From Actinopolymorpha rutila (GTDB lineage: Bacteria; Actinomycetota; Actinomycetes; Propionibacteriales; Actinopolymorphaceae), in NCBI RefSeq assembly GCF_013407855.1, contig NZ_JACBZH010000001.1, forward strand, positions 5,952,001 to 6,016,000: a stretch of 64,000 bases of DNA, read 5' to 3'. The position numbers were made by a program, and so were the translations under genes. Shown here piece after piece: positions 41,006 to 48,580 of the stretch; the stretch's first letter is position 1, and each line of letters begins with the position of its first letter. Below the pieces are notes generated by a model. That model searched no databases. It saw nothing but the letters and a program-made list of their open reading frames with translations, and had not been told where the DNA came from.

Positions 41006-43009
41006 TCAGATCCCGCGCAGGACGTGCTGGAGGTACTCCTTGCGGTTGAGCGGGTTCAGGTCCGTGCGCGGCCGGGTGGGAATGGTTCCCCGGACCGGCT
41101 CGTGGTGGTCGAACGCAGACTCCAGCACACCTTCCCCGTGAGTCGCTCCCGGTAGGCGCTGCTGCAACTCGTGCACCGTGGCGGCCGGGATGTCACCTTC
41201 CAGTACGCCGGACGAACCACGGATCTGGGGCGCACCCGGGACCGCGCGCAGCCTTCCCAGCAGGGGAAGGACCGCACCCAGCGTGTCGGCCGGAAACTCG
41301 ACGCGGAACCGGTGCACCGGCTCACAGACCACGGTCCCCGCCTCGCCGAGCGCGCTCATCAACACCAGCGGCGTCAGCTTGCGAACGTCACCCGCCGTGG
41401 TCTCCGGCGAGACGTATCCGGAGTCGGTGAGCGTGATCAGGCAGTCGGTCACCTGCCACCCGTGCAGCCCCTGCCGGAACGTCTCCGCGACGGTGCTCCG
41501 CAACGCCTGCCGGAACTCCTCGACGGACTTGAAGACGTAGAGCGGAATCAACTCCAGCTTGACATCCAGCTCGACCTGTACGCCGGAGCCGATCGGGGCG
41601 GGGTCGACGCGAAGCCCGACCGTGGAGAGGAACGGATTGCCGTCCTTGCCAAGGACTTCCACGGCAGCGCCGGTGCCGAGCACGCGTTCGACGCAGATGG
41701 GGGTGGTTTCGCGGAAGGTGACGTCGATGCCGTACTCCAGGGCGAGGGTGGCCTCGATGACCTCCTTCTGCACCTCGCCGTACAACGAGACGTACATTTC
41801 CTGGGCAACGTCGTCCTGGCGCAGGTTGATCAACGGGTCCTGCTCGGCCAGCTGCGTCAACGCCACATGCAACCCGCCCTTGTCACCCGTGCGGACCGGC
41901 ACCACCACCGTCTCCAACGTCGGCGGCGCGAAGAACTGCTCCCGGCCGTCGGGGCCAGGGTCGCCGAGCCGGTCACCGATCCGCACGTCGGAAAGCCCCC
42001 ACACCTTCGCGATCTGCCCGCCCACCACCACCGGACGCTGCACCACCCCACCACGGTCGAACACCCCGATCGCGGTCACCTTCTGCGCCTGCCCGTCGCC
42101 GGCGGAGATGTCAGGGCCGGCGGCAGAGGCGAACCGCACCCGCTGCCTGGTGTGCAGCTCACCTGCGAACATCCGCAGATAGGCGACCTTCTCCCCCGCC
42201 GAGCCACGCTCGACCTTGAACACCGTCCCCACAGCAGGCCCGCCGGCCTCCGGCTCCCCCGCCGGCAACAACCCCGTGATCCCGCCGACGAGCTCCGCCA
42301 CCCCCGCACCGGTGATCGCCGAACCGAAGAACACCGGATGCACCAGGGTCCGCCGGGTCTGCGCACGGAGTTCACCGCGGAGCCGCTGGTATGAAAGCGC
42401 TGTCTCGTCGTCGACGTACGCCGCCAGCAGGTCCTCATCGTGGCCGGTGAGGAGGTCGGTGAGGTCGGCACGAAAAGCGGTGTCGGCGTCGTCGTACGGC
42501 TCGAACCAGGCCTTCCTGGTGCCGGCATCGTGGGACGCCCCCATCGAGACGATGGCCGGCGTCAGCTTGTCCGCCACCTCCGCGAACACCCGCTCCGCAT
42601 CCGCGCCCCCACGGTCCAACTTGTTCACGAACACCAGCGTCGGAATCCCCAACCGCCGCAACGTCCGCATCAACACCCGCGTCTGCGCCTGCACACCCTC
42701 CACCGCAGACACCACCAGCACCGCACCATCGAGCACCCCCAGCACCCGCTCCACCTCGGCGATGAAATCCGGGTGCCCCGGCGTGTCGATCAGATTCACC
42801 GACACACCGTCCAACACGAACGACACCACCGCCGACCGGATCGTGATCCCCCGCCGACGCTCCAACTCCAACGAGTCGGTCTGCGTACTCCCCGCGTCCA
42901 CACTGCCCACCCGCGCGATCACCCCCGCCAGATGAAGCAGCCGCTCCGTCAGACTCGTCTTACCCGCATCAACATGGGCCACGATCCCAAGATTCAACGT
43001 CCGCGCCAC
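41006..43009 (-). CDS. TetM/OtrA-type tetracycline resistance ribosomal protection protein
   Basis: The 667-residue protein is an EF-G-like GTPase of the ribosomal protection family. The GTP site is complete: IVAHVDAGKTSLTERLL (G1), ERRRGITIRSAVVSF (G2), LIDTPGHPDFIAEVE (G3) and VFVNKLDRGGAD (G4). The later domains (EMYVSLYGEVQKEVIEATL and DVTFRETTPICVER) match TetM/OtrA, and the length equals the family's 640-670. Such proteins dislodge tetracycline from the ribosome; chromosomal copies in actinobacteria may also act on other stalls. GTG 43009 has AGAGG nine bases upstream. A 28-codon upstream ORF overlaps the start, hinting at translational control. Confidence 0.93.
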   Translation of the reverse strand: MARTLNLGIVAHVDAGKTSLTERLLHLAGVIARVGSVDAGSTQTDSLELERRRGITIRSAVVSFVLDGVSVNLIDTPGHPDFIAEVERVLGVLDGAVLVVSAVEGVQAQTRVLMRTLRRLGIPTLVFVNKLDRGGADAERVFAEVADKLTPAIVSMGASHDAGTRKAWFEPYDDADTAFRADLTDLLTGHDEDLLAAYVDDETALSYQRLRGELRAQTRRTLVHPVFFGSAITGAGVAELVGGITGLLPAGEPEAGGPAVGTVFKVERGSAGEKVAYLRMFAGELHTRQRVRFASAAGPDISAGDGQAQKVTAIGVFDRGGVVQRPVVVGGQIAKVWGLSDVRIGDRLGDPGPDGREQFFAPPTLETVVVPVRTGDKGGLHVALTQLAEQDPLINLRQDDVAQEMYVSLYGEVQKEVIEATLALEYGIDVTFRETTPICVERVLGTGAAVEVLGKDGNPFLSTVGLRVDPAPIGSGVQVELDVKLELIPLYVFKSVEEFRQALRSTVAETFRQGLHGWQVTDCLITLTDSGYVSPETTAGDVRKLTPLVLMSALGEAGTVVCEPVHRFRVEFPADTLGAVLPLLGRLRAVPGAPQIRGSSGVLEGDIPAATVHELQQRLPGATHGEGVLESAFDHHEPVRGTIPTRPRTDLNPLNRKEYLQHVLRGI

Positions 43010-43055
43010 GCGTCATGTCCTCTACGTAGATGAAGATCCCTTCTCGGATGGACAT
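42969..43055 (-). CDS. putative 28-residue leader peptide of the ribosomal protection gene
   Basis: An upstream ORF in another frame starts at ATG 43055, eight bases after a GAGG, and reads MSIREGIFIYVEDMTRG before ending at 42969, 41 bases inside the resistance gene. Its codons cover the Shine-Dalgarno and start of the main gene. Tet(M) genes have short leader peptides that act in attenuation; here a similar role is inferred only from position and ribosome site. Confidence 0.4.
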   Translation of the reverse strand: MSIREGIFIYVEDMTRGADVESWDRGPC

Positions 43056-43222
43056 GAACGTGCCTCGCATCTGCGTCTTCCTCTCGGTCTGCCCCGACGG
43101 GCTCGTCGGCTCGTAGGCCCGGTCTGACGGTGGGCCTGGCCGGTGGGCCTGGCCGGCTGGCCGGAGTGAAGCATCCGCGCCACCGCTCCGGCAACCCGTT
43201 TTCCGGTCGCGCGGCAGACGGA

Positions 43223-43258
43223 AGCACCGCCGGACGCCACTCCGCGTCCGGCGGTGCT
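43223..43258 (-). terminator. 14-bp hairpin terminator after His-rich protein gene
   Basis: AGCACCGCCGGACG at 43223-43236 pairs perfectly with CGTCCGGCGGTGCT at 43245-43258 over an eight-base loop, 15 bases after the stop at 43274. It ends the DUF4331 operon before the ribosomal protection gene. Confidence 0.75.
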
Positions 43259-43273
43259 CCACATCTGGGGGTC

Positions 43274-43720
43274 TCAGCTGGGCCAGTCGGCCTGGGTGAC
43301 GTGACCTCCCCTGATGTCAACCGTGAGTTGCATGGGGCCGTCCGGGCGGACGTGGAGTTCGTAGCTGCCCGCGGGCACCTCGAAGAAGACCGCGGACGGG
43401 ATCAGCTCGCCTGCCGGGGAGGGGCGGGGTACGACGGCCACGTGCGGCCAGTGGGCGTGTCCGTGTCCGTGTCCGTGTCCGTGTCCGTGTCCGTGTCCGT
43501 GTCCGTGGTGGTGCGCCACGGCGACGCCTCGGCCGCGGAGCTCGATCTCCACTCCCTCCAGCTCGGCCGGCATCGTCACGACGAGCGCACCGACGTCTCC
43601 GCCGATGTCCAGCAGGACCGAGGAGCCCTTGCCCGCGTGCGGGTTCTCCTCCGAGTGCCCTGCCGCTTCCCCGGCGGTGACCGGAGCGACGTTCGCAACC
43701 TCGGCCTGGTTCGTACTCAT
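43274..43720 (-). CDS. His-Gly-repeat protein, probable metal binding
   Basis: A 148-residue protein. Between residues about 68 and 92 it carries AVAHHHGHGHGHGHGHG, continuing as His-Gly pairs to HAHWPH, about a dozen His in all, which should bind nickel, zinc or copper. The flanks look like one beta-sandwich domain (SSVLLDIGGDVGALVVTMP, VEIELRGRG and FFEVPAGSYELHVRPDG). There is no signal peptide. ATG 43720 overlaps the DUF4331 stop in an ATGA quartet, so the two are coupled. No family name is recognised. The repeat region shows variable-number potential at DNA level (43456-43505). Confidence 0.75.
   Translation of the reverse strand: MSTNQAEVANVAPVTAGEAAGHSEENPHAGKGSSVLLDIGGDVGALVVTMPAELEGVEIELRGRGVAVAHHHGHGHGHGHGHGHGHGHAHWPHVAVVPRPSPAGELIPSAVFFEVPAGSYELHVRPDGPMQLTVDIRGGHVTQADWPS
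43456..43505. repeat. hexanucleotide tandem repeat coding for His-Gly
   Basis: About eight copies of CGTGTC on the plus strand run through 43456-43505, read as CAC-GGA (His-Gly) on the minus strand. The near-perfect third positions suggest recent slippage. Copy number may vary between strains and would change the number of metal-binding His. Confidence 0.8.
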
Positions 43721-45096
43721 GACGCCGCCGGCATTCCCGGCTTCGTCTGGTAGCCACCGGCCGGGGTGCCGAGGTATGGGAACGATGCCAGGTAGTCGGA
43801 GTTCGTGTTCGACGTACCGTCCTTCAGCTTCCCGGCCGTCTCGTCCGGCGTGAAGGACTTGTCGACCAGCGGGATCGTCACGCCTGCGACCGCCCGCAGT
43901 TCCACCGTCACCACGTCGTCCATGACCCGTCGGCCGTTCGGGAAGCCCGCCGCGTCACCCGCGACCAGGCCCAGTGGGTTCGGCGACTTCGCCGGCGGGA
44001 CCGCGACGTTGAGCCGCAGCATGTCCGCCTGCACGTCGCCGGTGTAGTTCTGGAATCCCGGAACGACTCCCTCCGGGATGCCGGTGAGCAGGATCGCCGC
44101 CAGGTCGGCGCGCGGCTTGCTGTACGCGGCGAGCTTGGGGAACACGTCCGGGTAGAGCACCGGAAGCAGGCCGGCCAGCTCCGGCTTGGTGACGTACTCC
44201 GCGAAGTCCCGGTCGTACCTGGGCGAACTGCAGTTCCAGCGGTCCTTCTCCGCCATCGGCACGATGACCTCGTTGAACAACGGGTTGCCCAGGCGCGAGA
44301 CCTGCTTGTACGGGCCGTGCCACAGCGCCCGGCCGAGCAGGCCGTCGAGGATGCGGGACTGCTTGCGGCTGGCCGATGCGTACACACCGATCACGGCACC
44401 GGGGTCCAGCACGTCGTTCGGCATCCGGCCGTGGCGGGTGAGGTCGCGGATCGGGACCTGGATGGCGATCGTGTGGACGTTCTGCCCCTGCAGGCCGTTC
44501 ACACCGGCGGCGGCCGCCGACGGGATCAGGTGCGCCATCTCGAACGGCCGCAGCGTGCCGAGGTCGAAGATGGCGCCCAGGTCGGCGAAGAAGCCGTCGG
44601 CACGCTGACCGGCAAACACGCTGACGCCGTCGTCGAGGGAGTGGATCGCCTGCCCGGCCAACTTCTCGTAGTCGGGTGTGCTGCGTGGTCCGATGTTGAC
44701 CGGCGGCACCGCCAGCTTGCGCGCCAGGATGTGCGGGCGGCCGTGCTCGACCTTCGTCACCGAGTAGAACTGCGGGCGGTTCCACGTACCGTCGTTGAGC
44801 GAACTGATCGGTCCGGTGTTGTAGAGGAACGTCTTCTCGTTGCGGATCTCGGCGTGGAAGCGGAACTGGTAGCTGATGTCGGCCCGGCAGTCGCCACCGT
44901 TGGAGACGTGGATCTCGTACAGCACGTCGTCGCCGAACTCGTAGAAGTTCGGGCCGCCGTAGGGGTTCTGGAACGGAATGAAGTTGGCGATCAGCGTCAC
45001 CGTGTCGGGCTTGTCCGGGCTGACGAACGCGTACACGTCGGTGTTGTCGGCGACCGGATCCTTGGAGATCTCGGGGGCTTCGCGGTGCGAGGACAT
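43717..45096 (-). CDS. DUF4331 family protein
   Basis: The 459-residue protein starts MSSHREAPEISKDPVADNTD, the characteristic start of DUF4331, followed by DVYAFVSPDKPDTVTLIANF, YEFGDDVLYEIHVSN and later MPNDVLDPGAVIGVYASASR and FPNGRRVMDDVVTVELRAVAG. The fold is unknown but probably beta-rich, and members are widespread in soil bacteria with no assigned function. Many family members are secreted, yet no signal peptide is seen here; the co-operonic 98-residue Tat-signal protein might carry it out, which is speculation. ATG 45096 has AGGAGG upstream. It is the middle gene of a three-gene operon, coupled to the His-rich gene. Confidence 0.9.
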   Translation of the reverse strand: MSSHREAPEISKDPVADNTDVYAFVSPDKPDTVTLIANFIPFQNPYGGPNFYEFGDDVLYEIHVSNGGDCRADISYQFRFHAEIRNEKTFLYNTGPISSLNDGTWNRPQFYSVTKVEHGRPHILARKLAVPPVNIGPRSTPDYEKLAGQAIHSLDDGVSVFAGQRADGFFADLGAIFDLGTLRPFEMAHLIPSAAAAGVNGLQGQNVHTIAIQVPIRDLTRHGRMPNDVLDPGAVIGVYASASRKQSRILDGLLGRALWHGPYKQVSRLGNPLFNEVIVPMAEKDRWNCSSPRYDRDFAEYVTKPELAGLLPVLYPDVFPKLAAYSKPRADLAAILLTGIPEGVVPGFQNYTGDVQADMLRLNVAVPPAKSPNPLGLVAGDAAGFPNGRRVMDDVVTVELRAVAGVTIPLVDKSFTPDETAGKLKDGTSNTNSDYLASFPYLGTPAGGYQTKPGMPAAS

Positions 45097-45177
45097 GCGG
45101 GGGTTCCTCCTACGTGCGGGCTGAGGTCGGCTGGAACGACGGGTCCTCGCGACGCGACCCGTCCGGGACGGGCGGGG

Positions 45178-45474
45178 TCAGGCCGTGGCCGCGCCGGCGA
45201 GCCTGGCGGCCAGCGCACGGTCGACGATCGGCACCTCACGGTCGCCGACCATGATCGCCATCTCTCCCTTTCTGATGTCCTTCACGTGCACGACGAACGA
45301 CTCCGCGTCGGCCAGGTCGGCCGCGGTCAGTTCGGTGCCGGTGGGCTGCGCAGCCGCGGCGGCGTCGTTTCGCCGGTCCGCGTAAGCGGGCGCACCGACG
45401 GCGGCAGCTCCGACGGTGGCCGCGGCACTGGCGCCTGCGAACACCAGGAAACCGCGGCGAGTGGAATCACTCAT
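45178..45474 (-). CDS. small Tat-signal protein
   Basis: A 98-residue product from ATG 45474, preceded by GGAAGGAAC. The N-terminus is a twin-arginine signal (STRRGFLVFAGASAA, cleavage near APAYA). The short mature part (SFVVHVKDIRKGEMAIMVGD then REVPIVDRALAARLAGAA) looks like one beta-hairpin with a helix. Similar small Tat proteins stand next to redox enzymes or DUF4331 genes in actinobacteria. It is the first gene of the DUF4331 operon; an 8-bp inverted repeat (45138-45163) lies between it and the next gene. Its role may be as an export escort or assembly factor, as inferred from position. Confidence 0.75.
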   Translation of the reverse strand: MSDSTRRGFLVFAGASAAATVGAAAVGAPAYADRRNDAAAAAQPTGTELTAADLADAESFVVHVKDIRKGEMAIMVGDREVPIVDRALAARLAGAATA

Positions 45475-45650
45475 GTTGTTCCTTCCGGTCGTCTCCACGT
45501 GGACCGGCCGCCGACCCGGCTGCGGGCTCCGGGCAAACGGGATCGGCGACCGCCGGCCGGTGCCGGCGTGGTGCCGGCCAGGCTGCGACCCCGGGCTTTC
45601 CCAGCAGCCCGGCCGGTACGCCGGTAGTTCGGAGCCGACGGGGGCGTGGA

Positions 45651-45690
45651 TTGGTGCGTATTGGTGCGTATTGGTGCGTATTGGTGTCGA
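45651..45690. repeat. 10-bp tandem repeats (TTGGTGCGTA) in divergent promoter region
   Basis: Three exact copies of TTGGTGCGTA at 45651-45680 and a partial fourth (TTGGTG) to 45690. They lie in the 386-base gap between the DUF4331 operon (minus) and the HTH/DUF2087 gene (plus). One helical turn per copy would put a bound protein on one face of the DNA, so this is a probable regulator array. GATCGG motifs follow at about 45700-45725. Confidence 0.65.
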
Positions 45691-45860
45691 ATTAGCGCGG
45701 ATCGGTCTGAATCAGGACAGATCGGCGGGTCGCCCGGCGCGTGCCTACCGATAACCGATTGCCGGGACGCCGCTGCGCTCACCATGCTGGCGTGCCGAGA
45801 CAGTGCGAACGGACGAGTCGGTGCGAACGCACCAGGCAGCACGAGCGAGGTGGGGCGAGG

Positions 45861-46436
45861 ATGGTCCAGGCTCCTTCGGCTACGGCACAGGCGACGCCAA
45901 CGTCCGTGCTGGCGACGGCGGCGTCGTTGTTGACGGCGCTCGCCGATCCGGACGCGGTGCGGATGCTCGGCTGGATGCTGGAACGCGAACCCGGCGAGCG
46001 CGGCGCGGTCAGCCGGTGCGGGCAGGCCTTGGGACTCGACCCGCGAAACACTGCGAGGTTGTACGGACGGCTCACCGCGGTCGGCCTGATCGCGGCCGAC
46101 GGACCACGCATCGAGGTGCGGGTGGACCAGCTTCGCGAGGCCGCGCACGAACTCGACGGGATCAACCCGGTCGTACGCCGGCTGGAAGGCTTTCCGCACC
46201 TGCGGCAGCTGTTCTCCCACGGCCGGCTCACCAGCTTTCCGGTCGAGGACGCGCACCTGGACGACCTCGCGTACTTCCTCGGAAGCTTCTTCGACCCCGG
46301 CGTCTCCTACACCGAGGCCGAGGTCAACGAGATCGTCCGGGAGGTCGACGAGGACGTCGCCACGCTGCGCCGGCTGATGGTCGACGTGGGCGTGATGACC
46401 CGCGACCGCAATAGCGTGTACGCGTTGACCGACTGA
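45861..46436 (+). CDS. helix-turn-helix regulator with C-terminal DUF2087
   Basis: A 191-residue protein from ATG 45861, after GGGGCGAGG. The N-terminal half resembles an ArsR-like winged helix (SLLTALADPDAVRMLGWMLE, ALGLDPRNTARLYGRLTAVG). The C-terminal half matches DUF2087: GFPHLRQLFSHGRLTSFPVE, YLGSFFDPGVSYTEAEVNEI-like elements (FLGSFFDPGVSYTEAEVNEI) and MTRDRNSVYALT. DUF2087 proteins are mostly uncharacterised DNA-binding regulators. It is divergent from the DUF4331 operon and probably binds the decamer repeats between them; that is inference. Confidence 0.85.
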   Translation: MVQAPSATAQATPTSVLATAASLLTALADPDAVRMLGWMLEREPGERGAVSRCGQALGLDPRNTARLYGRLTAVGLIAADGPRIEVRVDQLREAAHELDGINPVVRRLEGFPHLRQLFSHGRLTSFPVEDAHLDDLAYFLGSFFDPGVSYTEAEVNEIVREVDEDVATLRRLMVDVGVMTRDRNSVYALTD

Positions 46437-46475
46437 ACGGCCGGTCCGCCTCCGGCCCCGGGGCAGCAACGCTTC

Positions 46476-47672
46476 CTAGTCGGGGAGCAGCGGGACCGAG
46501 ATGCCCTGGTCGCGGCCGAGCAACGCGGCCCTGGTCACCGCGCCGGAGTCGAACCGCCGCCGAACCTTGTCGACCGCCTCGTCGAGCGCGTCGTGCCGCG
46601 TGCGGTCGAACGGCAACGCCAACTGGACCGCGCTGTCGTCGTCGAGGTTGCCGACGGCCACGCCGACCAGGGTGAGCCCGCGGCGTTCGATCATCGGCGC
46701 GGCAGCTGCCCGCAACCCGCGTATCGCCTGGAGGATCTCGTTCGTCTGGGCGGTCGGGTGTGACAGGGTGTGCGACCGCGTCACCCGGGAGAAGTCCGCG
46801 AACCGCAACCGGAGCACGACGGTGCGGCCGGTGCGGCCCGCCGAACGCATCCGCCGGGTGACCCGCTCGACCAGTCCGATGAGGATCGCGTCGACCTCCT
46901 CGGTCGATCTCGGCCGCTGACCGAGTGCGCGCTGCGCACCGACCGATCCCCGGCGATGCCCCACCCGCACCGGGCGGGGGTCGCGGTTGTGGGCAAGCGC
47001 GTGCAGGTGCCGGCCGGCCGCCTGACCGAGCATGGCGACCAGCGCCGACTGAGGGAGTTCGGCGACGTGGCCGACGGTGGTGATCCCCCGGTCGTGCAGC
47101 TTCTTCGCGGTCACCTCCCCCACTCCCCACAGCCGGCCGACGTTCAGCGGATGCAGGAAGTCCAGCTCACCGTCGGGCGGCACCACGAGCAGCCCGTCAG
47201 GTTTGGCCACACCGCTGGCCACCTTGGCGAGGAACTTGGTCCGGGCCACCCCGACCGTGATGGGCAGACCCACCTGGTCGAGCACGTCGCGCCGCAGCTT
47301 CGCCGCGATGTCGGCCGGTGCGCCGGAGATCCGCCGGAGCCCGCCCACGTCGAGGAACGCCTCGTCGATCGACAGTCCCTCCACCAGCGGAGTCGTCTGC
47401 TCGAACACCTCGAACACCGCCGAGCTGGCTTCGGAGTAGGCGGACATCCGGGGTGGTACGACGATCGCCTGCGGACACAACTGCCGGGCCTGTGCACCAC
47501 CCATGGCGGTGCGCACGCCGTGCGCCTTGGCCTCGTAACTGGCGGCCAGCACCACACCGCCACCGACGATGACCGGGCGACCACGCAGGCTGGGATCGTC
47601 ACGCTGTTCGACCGAGGCATAGAACGCGTCGAGGTCCGCGTGCAGGATGGTCGCGTCCACCGTCACGAACAT
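46476..47672 (-). CDS. dinB: DNA polymerase IV (DinB, Y-family)
   Basis: The 398-residue protein is a Y-family translesion polymerase. Motifs: ILHADLDAFYASVEQRDDPS with the first catalytic Asp pair, VVLAASYEAKAHGVRTAM, the second acidic site VEGLSIDEAFLDVGG (Asp-Glu), a helix-hairpin-helix in LWGVGEVTAKKLHDRGI and the little-finger domain after residue 230. It copies past DNA lesions and is error-prone. ATG 47672 lies inside a LexA box (47666-47679) and has no Shine-Dalgarno, so it may be leaderless; GTG 47660 is an alternative. It is divergent from the PAP2 gene and is expected to be SOS-induced. Confidence 0.95.
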   Translation of the reverse strand: MFVTVDATILHADLDAFYASVEQRDDPSLRGRPVIVGGGVVLAASYEAKAHGVRTAMGGAQARQLCPQAIVVPPRMSAYSEASSAVFEVFEQTTPLVEGLSIDEAFLDVGGLRRISGAPADIAAKLRRDVLDQVGLPITVGVARTKFLAKVASGVAKPDGLLVVPPDGELDFLHPLNVGRLWGVGEVTAKKLHDRGITTVGHVAELPQSALVAMLGQAAGRHLHALAHNRDPRPVRVGHRRGSVGAQRALGQRPRSTEEVDAILIGLVERVTRRMRSAGRTGRTVVLRLRFADFSRVTRSHTLSHPTAQTNEILQAIRGLRAAAAPMIERRGLTLVGVAVGNLDDDSAVQLALPFDRTRHDALDEAVDKVRRRFDSGAVTRAALLGRDQGISVPLLPD

Positions 47673-47679
47673 ATGTTCG
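47666..47679. promoter_or_regulatory. LexA (SOS) box
   Basis: CGAACATATGTTCG is a perfect 14-base palindrome that fits the actinobacterial SOS box (CGAAC-N4-GTTCG). It overlaps the start codon of dinB. LexA bound here would block initiation directly. Confidence 0.85.
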
Positions 47680-47818
47680 CATAGAAGGCGTACCGAAGGC
47701 GAGGGCCGACGGCGCCGCCCCTTCGCCCCGGGTGTCGGTTGGCGGGGCCTGCCGGCGTACGGCACGATTCATCCGGCGGGCAGATCGTCGCGCGCCCGGC
47801 GGGGAGGACGGTGGAGCC

Positions 47819-48406
47819 GTGGGTGGCTGGGTGGACGACCGGCTCATGCACTTGATCACCGCGCACCGCAGCGACTGGGCCACCGGCGCCGCCCGGACAC
47901 TGATGTGGATCGGGACCACCCCTGCGGCATTGGCCGTCATCGCTCTCCTCGCCGTCCTGGTCGTGGTGGCGAGGCGCGCCTACCGCCAGGGCGCCGCGGT
48001 CGTACTGGCGGTGGCGACCGCCGGCGTCGCGGCGAGGCTGCTCAAGGAGGTCATCGACCGGGCCCGGCCGCCCGCGGATCTCGCTCTGGTCCACCTCGCC
48101 GGTGCGTCGATGCCCTCCACTCACGCGGCACTCACGTCTGCCGCGGCGACCGCGGTCCTGCTGGCGACGAGGTGGACATCCTCGCGGGCCAGATTCCCGT
48201 GGGCACTGGCCCTGGCCGCCGGCGCGGCCCTCGTCGGGGTCTGCATGGTCTACCTCGGCGGGCACTGGCCCACCGACATCGTGGCCGGGTGGGCGCTGGG
48301 AATCACGCTCGGCGCCGGCGCCGGGCTGCTGTGCCGCGGCCCGCGCTCCGGCCGTCGCGGCGATGAGCCCACCGGACGGCGGGACGAGCAGCCTCAGGGC
48401 AGTTGA
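47819..48406 (+). CDS. PAP2 family membrane phosphatase
   Basis: A 195-residue integral membrane phosphatase. The motifs are KEVIDRARPPADL (K-x6-R-P), ASMPSTHAALTSA (P-S-T-H) and VYLGGHWPTDIVAGW (H-x3-D), with five or six membrane helices in the usual PAP2/BcrC order. The Arg before the third motif's His is absent (LGGH in place of S-R-x5-H), as in some lipid phosphatases. It probably acts on undecaprenyl pyrophosphate or phosphatidic acid. GTG 47819 has GGTGGAG close upstream. It is shorter and unrelated in detail to the PAP2 protein at 23041. Confidence 0.9.
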   Translation: MGGWVDDRLMHLITAHRSDWATGAARTLMWIGTTPAALAVIALLAVLVVVARRAYRQGAAVVLAVATAGVAARLLKEVIDRARPPADLALVHLAGASMPSTHAALTSAAATAVLLATRWTSSRARFPWALALAAGAALVGVCMVYLGGHWPTDIVAGWALGITLGAGAGLLCRGPRSGRRGDEPTGRRDEQPQGS

Positions 48407-48580
48407 TCACCAGGTCAACCGGGTCGATCGGACCAATCCCACAGGACCACGGCGGGACCACGACCGTGGGTCCCGCCGATCTCCACGGGTACGCGAGCGA
48501 TGGGGACCGCGGGTCCGGTGTTGCCGGAACGACGGTCCGCACACCGCCGCTCCTGCTCGTCTCGACACCGGGAGATCCAC

